A DNA stretch of 64,000 bases, from assembly GCA_048268845.1 (NCBI GenBank), contig JBLWUQ010000001.1, positions 186,001 to 250,000 on the forward strand, given 5' to 3'. The position numbers and the translations under genes were made by a program. Below the pieces are notes generated by a model. That model was given only the letters and a program-made list of their open reading frames with translations. It was not told the DNA's origin and made no database searches. Source of the DNA: Muriiphilus sp048268845 (GTDB lineage Bacteria > Pseudomonadota > Alphaproteobacteria > Rhodobacterales > Rhodobacteraceae). Shown here in pieces: positions 6,948 to 15,920 of this stretch. Position 1 is the first letter of the stretch. Each line of letters begins with the position of its first letter.

Positions 6948-7965
6948 TCGCGCTCTTGCGATCGACGATTTCCTGACGCGCCAGGGATGGGGGAACGCCC
7001 GGCGCAGGCCACTGGAGGGTGACGCGTCGAACCGGTGCTACGAACGTCTGACTGGCGGCCCGGACGGGCGAGGCGCGCTGTTGATGGATGCGCCGCCGGA
7101 CACGGGCGAGGATGTCGGGCCATTTCTCGCTATCGCTGAGCATCTCGCCGCCATCGGTCTGTCGGCCCCGCAGGTATTCGCGTCAGATGCTGCGGCCGGG
7201 CTTGTCCTGCTCGAAGACTTCGGCGACCGGCTCTATTCGACCCTCCTGACAGCAAATCCGACACTCGAAAACAGTCTCTATTCAACGGCAACCGAGGCGC
7301 TTGCACATCTTCAAGCACACCCGGCACCTCCTGTTCCGGCATATGGGCCGGACCAGATGTGCGCGTTCGCCGATCTGGCCTGCGACTGGTATGGCTTCGG
7401 CGCAACGGGCCGCATAGACGCGCGCGGCAAGCAGCGAATCGCATCCCTTCTCGCGGGCGCTTTCGCCACGCTGCCACCCTGGACCCCGGTGCTTGTCCTG
7501 CGCGATTTCCATGCGGAGAACCTGTTCTGGCTGCCCGAACGCCGGGGCATTGCCCGCGTCGGGTTGATCGACTTCCAGGATGCCGCGCTGGGGCATCCGG
7601 CCTATGATCTCGTCTCGCTCGCCCGCGACGCGCGCCGCGATGCAGCTCCGCAAACCGTTGTGGCGATGCAGGCGGTCTTTGCGGATGCCACCGGAACGCC
7701 ACCCGACCACCTTGCCCACGCCATGGCCCTGCTCTCGGTGCAGCGAAACCTGCGTATCCTTGGCGTCTTTGCCCGCCTGTCGCTACATTTCGGCAAGCCG
7801 CGCTATGTCGATCTGATCCCGCGCGTCTGGCGGCTGTTGATGGAAGACCTCGACCACCCCGCGCTTCTTGCACTTGGTGCTGCGGTGCGTGACACTCTGC
7901 CCGAGCCTTCCCCCGACGTTCTGGACAGATTGAAAACAAGATGCGGCACGATCCCGACGCTCTGA
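6937..7965 (+). CDS. amgK: N-acetylmuramate/N-acetylglucosamine anomeric kinase AmgK
   Basis: A 342-residue aminoglycoside-phosphotransferase-fold kinase. The catalytic loop is D190-F-H-A-E-N195 and the metal-binding motif IDFQD is at 211-215. AmgK phosphorylates the anomeric position of MurNAc (and GlcNAc) in the cell-wall recycling route that bypasses de novo UDP-MurNAc synthesis; MurU then makes UDP-MurNAc. The start is a GTG inside tsaE (11-base overlap); there is no in-frame ATG until inside the domain. In related genomes murU lies directly downstream; here addB follows after about 50 bases and murU is missing (see the remnant at 7941). Codons near 7267-7283 contain one copy of the dispersed ACAGTCTCTA motif. 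Confidence 0.85.
   Translation: MNSDRALAIDDFLTRQGWGNARRRPLEGDASNRCYERLTGGPDGRGALLMDAPPDTGEDVGPFLAIAEHLAAIGLSAPQVFASDAAAGLVLLEDFGDRLYSTLLTANPTLENSLYSTATEALAHLQAHPAPPVPAYGPDQMCAFADLACDWYGFGATGRIDARGKQRIASLLAGAFATLPPWTPVLVLRDFHAENLFWLPERRGIARVGLIDFQDAALGHPAYDLVSLARDARRDAAPQTVVAMQAVFADATGTPPDHLAHAMALLSVQRNLRILGVFARLSLHFGKPRYVDLIPRVWRLLMEDLDHPALLALGAAVRDTLPEPSPDVLDRLKTRCGTIPTL
7267..7283 (+). repeat. Dispersed motif copy, ACAGTCTCTA family
   Basis: GAAAACAGTCTCTATTC inside amgK. It differs from the copy at 54088-54104 by a single base (TATTC versus TAATC). See also 25425, 25750 and 9415. Function unknown. Confidence 0.45.
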
Positions 7966-8024
7966 CGATTCATTCGCATGCCCCGGCAGGTTGCATCCTG
8001 ATGACCCTGTTTGCCCATGTTTGA
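7941..8024 (+). pseudogene. Possible N-terminal remnant of murU
   Basis: A 27-codon reading opens with MRHDPDAL inside the end of amgK and stops at TGA 8022-8024. From memory, MurU-type nucleotidyltransferases in this position in Rhodobacteraceae begin with a similar M-R-x-x-P-D-A-hydrophobic stretch before the GTRM nucleotide-binding loop. Here that loop and everything after it are absent, and the reading runs straight into the start of addB. The simplest inference is a deletion that removed murU and joined its first codons to addB's upstream flank. The match is only eight residues, so chance is possible. Confidence 0.3.
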
Positions 8025-10953
8025 GCCACAGACCGCCCCCCGCGTCTTTGCCCTGCCTCCGGGCGTCGACTTCCCGCGCGGCGTGGTGGCCGGGTTGCGC
8101 GCCCGCATGGCAGGCCTGCCGCCCGAGGTGCTTGCCCGCGTAACCCTGTTCGTCAACACGAGGCGGATGCAGCGGCGGCTGTCCGAGTTGTTCGACGAGG
8201 GGCCGGGCCTGTTGTTGCCGCGCATCCGGCTTGTCACCGACCTTGGACTGGATGCCGCTTTTGCCGACCTTCCACCGGCGGTGTCCGGGTTGCGGCGGCG
8301 GCTGGAACTGGCGGAGTTGATCGGACAATTGCTCGACAGCCAGCCCGACCTTGCCCCTCGCGCCGCGATCTTCGATCTGGCCGAAAGCCTGGCCGGACTG
8401 ATGGACGAGATGCAGGGCGAGGGTGTCGATCCCGAGGCGATCCGAAACCTCGATGTCACCGATCTGTCGGGTCACTGGCAACGCAGCCTGACGTTTCTTG
8501 ATGTTGTGCAACGGTTTTTCGGCGCGGACAGTGGCGAGCCGCCCGATCAGGACGCGCGCCAGAGGCAGGTCATCGAACGCCTTGTGCGTGATTGGCGGGC
8601 TGCACCGCCACAAGACCCGGTGATCGTCGCAGGCTCCACCGGCTCTCGCGGCGCGACGCAAATGCTGATGCAGGCGGTCGCGCGGTTGCCGCAGGGTGCG
8701 CTGATCCTGCCCGGTTTCGACTTTGCGATGCCGCCTTCGGTCTGGGACGGGATGGAGGACGCGCTCGCCGCCGAGGACCACCCGCAGTTTCGCTTCATCC
8801 GCCTGCTGCGCGGCCTCGATCTTCCGCCGGGTGCGGTCAAGGCGTGGACAGAAACGCCTGCCCCCTCGCCACAACTCAATGCGCTGGTCTCGCTCGCCCT
8901 GCGCCCTGCACCGGTGACGGATCAGTGGCAGATCGAGGGGCCGGCCTTCGCGGATGTAGCCGCCGCGACCGGACACATGACGCTGCTCGAAGCCCCGTCA
9001 CCGCGCATCGAGGCGACGGCAATCGCGCTGATCCTGCGCGAGGCGGTGGCGGATGGCATCAGCGCCGCGCTGATCACCCCCGACCGGACCCTGACCCGAC
9101 AGGTGACCGCAGCCCTCGACCGTTGGCGGATCGAGCCCGACGACAGCGCCGGGCGACCATTGCCGCTCACCGCGCCCGGTCGGCTCCTGCGCCATGTCAC
9201 AGAACTTTCCGGCGCCAAGGTCACCGGACCCGACCTGCTGACCCTGCTGAAGCATCCGCTGACCAATTCCGGCAGCGACATGCGTGGCGATCACCTGCGC
9301 CACACCCGCGATCTGGAACTTGAGGCACTGCGCGAAGCGGTGCCCTATCCGACCGAAGCAGCGCTGACGGAATGGGCGAAAGGGCGCGCGGATCGGTTGG
9401 ATTGGGTGCGCTGGATAGTCTCTATTCTTGGTGAATTGGCCCAGACAGGGGTTCGACCGCTCAGCCAACACGTCGCGCATACCCTTTCGGTCGCGACCCG
9501 TCTGGCCGCCGGTCCAACCGGCGACGGCGCGGGCGGACTCTGGGACAAGCCCGCCGGGCGTGAAGCGCGCAAGATCGTCGGTGAGCTGGAGCGTGAAGCC
9601 ATTCACGGCGGCACCATGTCGGTCGCCGACTACTGCGACCTGTTCGCGGCGGTGCTGGAACGGGGCGAGGTTCATGACCCCACCGCGCCGCATCCGGGGG
9701 TGAAGATCTGGGGCACGCTCGAGGCGCGGGTTCAGGGGGTTGATCTGGTCATTCTCGCCGGGCTGAACGATGGCATCTGGCCCGGCTTGCGCACCCCCGA
9801 CCCATGGATGAACCGGCAGATGCGGCATCAGGCGGGGCTGTTGCTGCCCGAGCGGCAGATCGGCCTGTCGGCGCATGACTTTCAACAGGCCATCGCTGCG
9901 CCGCAAGTGGTGCTGACCCGGTCGATCCGCGATGCGGAAAGCGAGACGGTGCCGTCGCGCTGGCTGAACCGGCTGACGAACCTGATGCAGGGGATGTCGC
10001 AGGACGGCAAGGCTTCGCTGGCGGCGATGCGCGGCAGGGGCAAGGGCTGGCTCGACCTCGTCGACGCGCTGGAGGCAACGCCCCGCACTACCCCCGCCCC
10101 GCGCCCCGCGCCCCGCCCGCCGGTCGAGGCGCGGCCCAAACGGCTGTCGGTCACGCGCATCACCAAACTGATCCGCGATCCATATTCGATCTATGCCGAG
10201 AAGGTGCTTGGCCTGCGCCCGCTCGGCCCGCTCAACCAATCCCCCGACGCGCCCTTGCGGGGCACGATCCTGCATCTTGTGATGGAGCGATTCGTGCGTG
10301 AGCGGCCTGACGACGAACCCCGCGGTTCAGCGCACGAGCGGTTGATGCGAATCGCCGCCGAGGTGCTCGAGGCGGAGGCACCATGGCCCGCCGCGAGGGT
10401 GTTGTGGCTGGCCAAGCTCGGCCGCGTCGCCAATGAATTTCTCGACGGCGAAGCCGACCGTGCCACGCGCGCGCAGGTCGAGGCGCTCGAGGTGTCCGGG
10501 CGCTATGAAATCTTGCCGGGGCGTTTCACCCTGACCGGCACCGCCGACCGGATCGACCGCGACGAGGACGGGGCGCTTTACATCTACGACTACAAGACCG
10601 GCGCGGTGCCTTCCGACAAGCAGCAGATGGAATATGACAAACAGCTTTTGCTAGAGGCGGTGATGGCCGAAGCCGGGGCGTTCGACGGGTTGGCCGCGGC
10701 GAGGGTGGCCGAGGTGGCCTATATCGGGCTTGGCGCGACGCCGAAATTCGCGCGGATCGAGATCGGGGCCGAGGACATCGACATGACCAAAAGCGGCCTT
10801 GTCGAGCTGATCGGGGCCTATGAGCAGCGCGAACAGGGCTACACCGCCCGGCGCGTGGTCGAAAAGCAGCGGTTCCCCGGCGACTACGATCACCTCTCGC
10901 GTTTTGGTGAATGGGATCACGGCACCAGGCCAAGCCCCGAGGAGGTCGGCTGA
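8017..10953 (+). CDS. addB: Double-strand break repair protein AddB
   Basis: A 978-residue protein of the alphaproteobacterial AddB type. The N-terminus has the inactive helicase-like fold with VNTRRMQRRL; the C-terminal third ends in a PD-(D/E)XK nuclease, with the catalytic segment YIYDYKTG near residue 855 and a conserved Q-Y-DKQL motif after it. With AddA it forms the helicase-nuclease that resects broken DNA ends for RecA loading, the RecBCD equivalent. The ATG at 8017 (MFEPQ) is preferred; a TTG two codons earlier is possible. There is no good ribosome-binding site upstream, consistent with loss of the normal flanking DNA. The stop overlaps the addA start (TGATG). Base 9415 carries a copy of the dispersed AGTCTCTA motif. 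Confidence 0.95.
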   Translation: MFEPQTAPRVFALPPGVDFPRGVVAGLRARMAGLPPEVLARVTLFVNTRRMQRRLSELFDEGPGLLLPRIRLVTDLGLDAAFADLPPAVSGLRRRLELAELIGQLLDSQPDLAPRAAIFDLAESLAGLMDEMQGEGVDPEAIRNLDVTDLSGHWQRSLTFLDVVQRFFGADSGEPPDQDARQRQVIERLVRDWRAAPPQDPVIVAGSTGSRGATQMLMQAVARLPQGALILPGFDFAMPPSVWDGMEDALAAEDHPQFRFIRLLRGLDLPPGAVKAWTETPAPSPQLNALVSLALRPAPVTDQWQIEGPAFADVAAATGHMTLLEAPSPRIEATAIALILREAVADGISAALITPDRTLTRQVTAALDRWRIEPDDSAGRPLPLTAPGRLLRHVTELSGAKVTGPDLLTLLKHPLTNSGSDMRGDHLRHTRDLELEALREAVPYPTEAALTEWAKGRADRLDWVRWIVSILGELAQTGVRPLSQHVAHTLSVATRLAAGPTGDGAGGLWDKPAGREARKIVGELEREAIHGGTMSVADYCDLFAAVLERGEVHDPTAPHPGVKIWGTLEARVQGVDLVILAGLNDGIWPGLRTPDPWMNRQMRHQAGLLLPERQIGLSAHDFQQAIAAPQVVLTRSIRDAESETVPSRWLNRLTNLMQGMSQDGKASLAAMRGRGKGWLDLVDALEATPRTTPAPRPAPRPPVEARPKRLSVTRITKLIRDPYSIYAEKVLGLRPLGPLNQSPDAPLRGTILHLVMERFVRERPDDEPRGSAHERLMRIAAEVLEAEAPWPAARVLWLAKLGRVANEFLDGEADRATRAQVEALEVSGRYEILPGRFTLTGTADRIDRDEDGALYIYDYKTGAVPSDKQQMEYDKQLLLEAVMAEAGAFDGLAAARVAEVAYIGLGATPKFARIEIGAEDIDMTKSGLVELIGAYEQREQGYTARRVVEKQRFPGDYDHLSRFGEWDHGTRPSPEEVG
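9415..9424 (+). repeat. Dispersed motif copy, relaxed ACAGTCTCTA
   Basis: ATAGTCTCTA followed by TTC, one mismatch from the core. It includes the codon ATA, which is rare in this GC-rich genome. Confidence 0.35.
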
Positions 10954-13900
10954 TGCGCCCGAACGACGCCACCCTGCGCCAGATCGAGGCCGCCGATCCC
11001 ACCGCCAACACATGGTTGTCCGCCAATGCAGGTTCCGGCAAGACCCGTGTGCTGACCGACCGCGTCGCGCGCCTGTTGCTGGCCGGGGTATCGCCGCAGA
11101 ACATCCTGTGCCTGACCTACACCAAGGCCGCCGCCAGCGAGATGCAGAACCGGCTGTTCAAACGGCTGGGCGAATGGGCGATGAAACCGGATGAGGCGCT
11201 GCGCGCCGAACTGGCCGAGTTGGGCGAGGTCGAGGTTGCCGACCTGGGCTTTGCCCGCCAGCTTTTCGCCCGCGCGATCGAAACGCCGGGCGGGCTGCGG
11301 ATTCAGACCATCCATTCATTCTGCGCCGCGATCCTGCGCCGCTTCCCGCTCGAGGCCGAGGTCACGCCGCATTTCACCGAGATGGACGAACGCACCGCGA
11401 AGATCCTGCAGACCGAAGTGGTCGAGGACATGGCTGCCGGGATCGACAGGCCCCGGTTCGAGGCGCTGGCCGAGTTCTATTCCGGTGAGGACATTGCCAG
11501 GCTGACCCGCGAAATCCTGTCGCGGCGCGAGGCGTTTGTGGCCGCGGCTACGCGGGAGGACGTTTGGGTTTGGTTCGACTTGCCGCCGGGTTTCGGCGCG
11601 GACGAGCTGTCCGCCATGGCCTTCGCGCCGGGCGATGCGGCGCTGATCGCCGAGTTGCGCGGTATTCTCGCAACCGGCAGCAAGACCGAGATCACCGCCG
11701 CCGCCAAGCTCGCCGCGATTCGAAACAGCCCGCCAGACATCGCTGATCTGCCCGTATTAGAGAGTGTTTTTCTGACTGGCGCAGGCGCGAAAGAGCCCTT
11801 CGCGGCCAAGATCGGCAGCTTTCCGACCAAGGACACGCGAAACGGGGCCGCGGCGCATCTGATGCCAGCGCTCGAAGGCCTGATGGCGCGTGTCGAGACG
11901 GCTCGCGACTGGCGAATCCGGTTGGAGACCGCCCTCAAGACACTCGCCCTGCACCGATTCGCCCAGCCCTTCCTTGCCGAATATGAGCGACGCAAACAGC
12001 TTCGTGGCTGGCTCGATTTTGACGATCTGATCCTGCGGGCCGGGCGTCTGGTGAACGATCCTGCGGTTGCGGCATGGGTTCTGTTCCGGCTGGATGGCGG
12101 CATCGACCATATCCTTGTGGACGAGGCGCAGGATACCAGCCCGGCACAATGGCGGGTGATCGAAAGCCTTGCGCGCGAATTCACCACCGGCGACAGCGCG
12201 CGGTCCGACCGGGCGCGCACGATCTTTGTCGTCGGCGACCGCAAGCAGTCGATTTATTCGTTTCAAGGCGCGGACCCGGCCGAGTTTACCCGCATGCGCG
12301 ACCAGTTCGGCGCGGCGCTGGGCGAGGTCGGGCAGCGCCTGGGCGATTTGCAGCTGGAATACTCGTTCCGCTCATCGCTTGCGGTGCTGGTACTGGTCGA
12401 CACCGCGCTGGCGGCGGTGCCGGGGCTTGGGCAGGAGGTCAAGCACCGCGCCTTTCATGGCGACAGGCCGGGCCGGGTGGACCTCTGGCCTGTGGTCGAG
12501 ACACCAGATGCCGATGAATCGCGGCCGTGGACCGATCCGCTCGACACATTGGCGCCCGAGGATGGGCGCATCCGGCTGTCGAATTCCGTGGCCGACGCCA
12601 TTGCCGAGATGCTCGCCCACGGTGCCGTCCCTGACGACAAACTGGGCGCGCGCCCGATTCGCCCGCGTGACATTCTGGTGCTGGTGCGGCGCCGGTCGGA
12701 GATCTTTCATCAGATCATCCGGGCCTGCAAGACACGCGATCTGCCGATTGCCGGGGCCGACCGTCTGCGGATCGGTGGCGAGCTTGCGGTGAAGGACCTG
12801 ACCGCCGTGCTGGCTTTCCTTGCCACCCCCGAGGACGACCTGTCGCTGGCCGCCGCGCTGCGCTCGCCCATGTTCGGGCTGGACGAGAACGCGTTGTTCA
12901 ACCTCGCCCATGGGCGCGGCAAGCGCTATCTCTGGAACGTGTTGCGCGAGCGGTCGGGCGACCACGCCGACACGCTCGAAATCCTTGGCGATCTGCGGGA
13001 TCAGGCCGATTTCCTGCGGCCCTACGACCTGCTCGACCGGCTTCTGACCCGTCATGATGGCCGCCGCCGCCTGATCGCGCGGTTGGGGCCAGAGGCCGAG
13101 GACGGGATCGACGCGCTTTTGACGCAGGCGATGGCCTATGAGCGGACCGAGGTCCCGAGCCTCACCGGCTTTCTGACCTGGCTTGCAGCTGAGGAGGTCG
13201 AGATCAAGCGCCAGATGGACAGCGCCGGCGACCAGATCAGGGTGATGACGGTGCATGGCGCCAAGGGGCTGGAAGCGCCGATCGTCATCCTGCCCGACAC
13301 GGCCAGGCGACGCCCGCCGAATTCGGACCAATTGGTGCTTCTGGGCGGAGATCGCGTGGCGTGGCGCAGCAAGGCCGCCGAGGCGCCCGCCTCAATGCAA
13401 ACGGCTCTGCACGAGAAGGCAGAGCGCGGGCGCGAGGAAGACATGCGGCTGCTTTATGTGGCGATGACGCGGGCCGAAAGCTGGCTGATCGTGGCGGCTG
13501 CCGGCGATGTCGGCAATGCGGGCGACAGCTGGTATCGGATTGTCGAGGCCGGGTTGCAGGGCGTCGGCGCGGAAGCGGCAAATTTTGCGCTGGGCGCTGG
13601 CCTGCGTTCGCAGGTCGGTGACTGGCCGGATCGTCCCGGCGCGGGGGTGATCGACGCCGACGAATCGCCGCCCCAGTCGCTGCCCGACTGGGCGACCACA
13701 CATCCCGGCGCCCCTGTTGCGGCTCCGGCACCGCTGGTGCCATCCGACCTTGGCGGCGCGAAGATCGTCGAAGGGGCCGAGGATGGCGCCGATCTTGACG
13801 CTGCGCTTCGCCACGGCCGTCAGATTCACCGGCTGCTTGAGTTCCTGCCGGTCTATGACCGGGCCGACTGGCCCCGGATCGCGCGCGATCTGCTGGCGTT

Positions 13901-14330
13901 TGGCGAAGACGCGGCGTCACCCGAGATGGCCGAGGCGCTTCTGACCGAAATATTCGCCGTGCTCGACAACCCCGATCTTGCGCCGATCTTCGCGCCCGGC
14001 ACCCTGGCCGAGGTCGAGATATCCGCCCCGGTCGACATCGCGGGTCGAAGCCGGATCCATGGCGTCATCGACCGGCTGATCGTCGGGCCAGACAGCGTTC
14101 TCGCCGTGGATTTCAAGACAAACCAGGCGGTTCCGGGGTCCGTGGCCGACATTCCCGAGGGCATCCTGCGCCAGTTGGGTGCCTATGAGGTGGCGTTGCA
14201 ATCGGTCTATCCGGGGCGCGTAATCGAGACGGCGGTGCTGTGGACACGGACCGGCGCGCTCATGCACGTGCCGTCCGGTATCGCCCTGCGCGCGTTTGGT
14301 CGCCTTGACGGGCCGCAGGGCGGTTCTTAG
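10953..14330 (+). CDS. addA: Double-strand break repair helicase-nuclease AddA
   Basis: An 1125-residue UvrD/Rep-superfamily 1A helicase fused to a C-terminal RecB-type nuclease. Walker A is ANAGSGKT at 24-31; Walker B is VDEAQDTSPAQW; motif III-like GDRKQSIYSFQGADP and motif V-VI segments VMTVHGAKGLEAPIV and LYVAMTRAE are intact. The nuclease motif SVLAVDFKTNQ lies near residue 1050. AddA supplies the 3'-5' translocation and cuts one strand; AddB cuts the other. GAGGAGG precedes the ATG, which overlaps the addB stop, so the two are translated together. The relaxed motif copy TAGAGAGTGT at 11758-11767 includes a rare TTA codon. Confidence 0.96.
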   Translation: MRPNDATLRQIEAADPTANTWLSANAGSGKTRVLTDRVARLLLAGVSPQNILCLTYTKAAASEMQNRLFKRLGEWAMKPDEALRAELAELGEVEVADLGFARQLFARAIETPGGLRIQTIHSFCAAILRRFPLEAEVTPHFTEMDERTAKILQTEVVEDMAAGIDRPRFEALAEFYSGEDIARLTREILSRREAFVAAATREDVWVWFDLPPGFGADELSAMAFAPGDAALIAELRGILATGSKTEITAAAKLAAIRNSPPDIADLPVLESVFLTGAGAKEPFAAKIGSFPTKDTRNGAAAHLMPALEGLMARVETARDWRIRLETALKTLALHRFAQPFLAEYERRKQLRGWLDFDDLILRAGRLVNDPAVAAWVLFRLDGGIDHILVDEAQDTSPAQWRVIESLAREFTTGDSARSDRARTIFVVGDRKQSIYSFQGADPAEFTRMRDQFGAALGEVGQRLGDLQLEYSFRSSLAVLVLVDTALAAVPGLGQEVKHRAFHGDRPGRVDLWPVVETPDADESRPWTDPLDTLAPEDGRIRLSNSVADAIAEMLAHGAVPDDKLGARPIRPRDILVLVRRRSEIFHQIIRACKTRDLPIAGADRLRIGGELAVKDLTAVLAFLATPEDDLSLAAALRSPMFGLDENALFNLAHGRGKRYLWNVLRERSGDHADTLEILGDLRDQADFLRPYDLLDRLLTRHDGRRRLIARLGPEAEDGIDALLTQAMAYERTEVPSLTGFLTWLAAEEVEIKRQMDSAGDQIRVMTVHGAKGLEAPIVILPDTARRRPPNSDQLVLLGGDRVAWRSKAAEAPASMQTALHEKAERGREEDMRLLYVAMTRAESWLIVAAAGDVGNAGDSWYRIVEAGLQGVGAEAANFALGAGLRSQVGDWPDRPGAGVIDADESPPQSLPDWATTHPGAPVAAPAPLVPSDLGGAKIVEGAEDGADLDAALRHGRQIHRLLEFLPVYDRADWPRIARDLLAFGEDAASPEMAEALLTEIFAVLDNPDLAPIFAPGTLAEVEISAPVDIAGRSRIHGVIDRLIVGPDSVLAVDFKTNQAVPGSVADIPEGILRQLGAYEVALQSVYPGRVIETAVLWTRTGALMHVPSGIALRAFGRLDGPQGGS
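11758..11767 (-). repeat. Dispersed motif copy, relaxed ACAGTCTCTA
   Basis: Minus-strand ACACTCTCTA, one mismatch from the core; the flanking bases (GAAAA before, AT after) also follow the longer consensus. It places a rare TTA codon in addA. Confidence 0.3.
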
Positions 14331-14365
14331 GTTCTGTCCAACTGAATATGCCAAGGAGCAATTTG

Positions 14366-14686
14366 ATGACCACCGTAGCCGTCACGGACGCCACCTTCGA
14401 AGAAGAAGTCCTGAAATCCACCGTTCCCGTCGTGGTGGACTTCTGGGCCGAATGGTGCGGACCCTGCAAGATGATCGGCCCCGCCCTTGAAGAGCTGGCC
14501 ACCCAGTATGGCGACAAGATCAAGATCGCCAAGGTCAATGTCGACGAAAACCCGCAATCGCCCGCGATGATGGGCGTGCGCGGCATTCCGACGCTGTTCA
14601 TGTTCAAGGATGGCGAGGTCGTGTCGCACAAGGTCGGAGCTGCCCCGAAAGCCGCCCTTGATACCTGGATCTCGGAATCGATCTGA
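14366..14686 (+). CDS. trxA: Thioredoxin 1
   Basis: A 106-residue classical thioredoxin with the redox pair in W30-C31-G-P-C34 and the conserved cis-proline loop RGIPTL. It reduces disulfides in ribonucleotide reductase, peroxiredoxins and other cytoplasmic targets with electrons from thioredoxin reductase. AAGGAG lies seven bases before the ATG at 14366; a TTG-initiated longer reading has no such site. It ends the tsaE-to-trxA gene run and is followed directly by a strong intrinsic terminator. Confidence 0.97.
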   Translation: MTTVAVTDATFEEEVLKSTVPVVVDFWAEWCGPCKMIGPALEELATQYGDKIKIAKVNVDENPQSPAMMGVRGIPTLFMFKDGEVVSHKVGAAPKAALDTWISESI

Positions 14687-14707
14687 TTCGTCCGAACTGA
14701 TTCGAAA

Positions 14708-14745
14708 ACGCCCGAAGCTTATGGCTCCGGGCGTTTTTCTTTTTG
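14708..14745 (+). terminator. Rho-independent terminator after trxA
   Basis: An 11-base stem (14708-14718 with 14724-14734, one A-C mismatch) closes a five-base loop. It is followed by a run in which 10 of 11 bases are T. It lies 22 bases after the trxA stop. Confidence 0.85.
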
Positions 14746-14774
14746 TTGGCCGGAGTTTGCCTCTCGGGCAAAGA

Positions 14775-14801
14775 AAAACCCCGCCGATTGGCGGGGTTTT
14801 C
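14775..14801 (-). terminator. Bidirectional intrinsic terminator after the small membrane-protein gene
   Basis: AAAACCCCGCC (14775-14785) pairs perfectly with GGCGGGGTTTT (14790-14800) around a four-base loop. Read on the minus strand it ends in a T-run, so it should stop transcription of the gene at 14838-15026; on the plus strand it backs up the trxA terminator. Confidence 0.8.
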
Positions 14802-14837
14802 CCTGAACGGACCCGAAGACCCGGTCAGATCTCTCGA

Positions 14838-15026
14838 TCAGAGCAGCCAGATGGCAGCAGCAACCGCGGCAATGAACAGCAGCGGAACGATGATGCCGGC
14901 CGACGACGACGAGGTCGTGGTTTCGACAACAACGTGCGGCTCCATGATCGGCGGAGCAACGGTGCCGGCGTGAGCTGCGGTGGCGGCAAGAGCGGCAACG
15001 GCCGCAACAAGCAGGACTTTTTTCAT
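14838..15026 (-). CDS. Small secreted or membrane protein of unknown function
   Basis: A 62-residue protein. MKKVLL begins a typical signal sequence with a likely cleavage after A-H-A near residue 20. A short linker rich in P, V and T and a TTSSSS patch follow, then a hydrophobic C-terminal helix (about 44-62). GGAG six bases before the ATG supports the start, and it has its own terminator, so it is a real short gene. Similar small proteins (signal peptide, E-P-V-V-V stretch, S-rich patch, C-terminal helix) occur in other Rhodobacteraceae; I know no function. It could be an inner-membrane accessory peptide. Confidence 0.65.
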   Translation of the reverse strand: MKKVLLVAAVAALAATAAHAGTVAPPIMEPHVVVETTTSSSSAGIIVPLLFIAAVAAAIWLL

Positions 15027-15150
15027 CTCAATCTCCAATTATCCAACCGACGCAAGGCGCCGGATCCAGGGTAGTTCTGTACCTCGTGCGCCTAGAAAAC
15101 CGAAGCCATGTTTTATTGCAACTGGATTCAGCTAAAACATCCTCGTGTTG

Positions 15151-15747
15151 TCAAATAAGCAACACCTGTGTTCCGACCTTCGTGAGCGCGAAAAGCTCTG
15201 CAATATGTTCATTGTAGAGCCCGATGCACCCGTTCGACGACCGCCGCCCGATCTTGCGCGTGTCGTGGGTGCCATGGATCCGGTAATACTGCCAACTCAG
15301 GTAGAGCGCGTGGGTGCCAAGCGGGTTGTCCGGGCCCGGCGGAATATAGGGTGGCCATTCCGGATTGCGCGCCAGCATCGACGGTGTTGGCCGCCAATCC
15401 GGGCCGACAACCTTGCGCACGACACTGGTTCTGCCGCGCCGCGTCATCTCTTCGGTCAGCGGCACCGAGGTCGGGAACAGCTTGTAGATCGTCTCGTCTT
15501 CCGACCAGAAGTGCAGGCTGCGCGACACCGTATCGACCAGGATCACGCCGTTGCGCAGGTTCGAGAAATACGGTCGCCAATCCAGTGCCCGAAAGCTCGA
15601 CATGTTGCGCCGCACGATCTCTTCTTCGGCCGTGACATAGGCGGGTTCGTTCTGCGCCAGGGCTGGCGCGACCACGCCACCGGCCGCCGCCAGCGATGTC
15701 GCAAGAAAGGTTCTGCGGTCAAATCCGCCTGTTCGCTTCGAATCCAT
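15151..15747 (-). CDS. L,D-transpeptidase (YkuD) family protein with a Tat-type signal
   Basis: A 198-residue protein. The N-terminus carries a twin-arginine motif (D-R-R-T-F-L-A, residues 10-16) and a hydrophobic stretch ending in ALA-Q near residue 31, so export folded through Tat is likely. The YkuD catalytic segment is complete: H158 in IHGTH and C174 in SSNGCIGL. Such enzymes make 3-3 peptidoglycan cross-links or attach lipoproteins to the wall. The ATG at 15747 is chosen over a TTG ten codons upstream because GGAA lies before it. A plausible promoter is at 15788-15816. It is divergent from the CAP-domain lipoprotein gene. Confidence 0.88.
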   Translation of the reverse strand: MDSKRTGGFDRRTFLATSLAAAGGVVAPALAQNEPAYVTAEEEIVRRNMSSFRALDWRPYFSNLRNGVILVDTVSRSLHFWSEDETIYKLFPTSVPLTEEMTRRGRTSVVRKVVGPDWRPTPSMLARNPEWPPYIPPGPDNPLGTHALYLSWQYYRIHGTHDTRKIGRRSSNGCIGLYNEHIAELFALTKVGTQVLLI

Positions 15748-15787
15748 CGGTAGTTCCAATCCTCGATTGATTGCCAACCTGCCGCAC

Positions 15788-15816
15788 TATATACGGCCGT
15801 GGTGCCGCGCTCGCAA
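15788..15816 (-). promoter_or_regulatory. Candidate promoter of the YkuD gene
   Basis: On the minus strand TTGCGA (plus 15811-15816) and TATATA (plus 15788-15793), four of six matches each, are separated by exactly 17 bases. Predicted transcription would start about 35 bases before the start codon. Confidence 0.4.
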
Positions 15817-15920
15817 ATCAAACGGGCGTCAAGTCGCTGATTTTGGCCGGTCCGGCGGGTTGCATTGCGCACAGCGGCGCGCACAATGACATTGGAATTG
15901 GTCGACTTCGGAAGGACACC

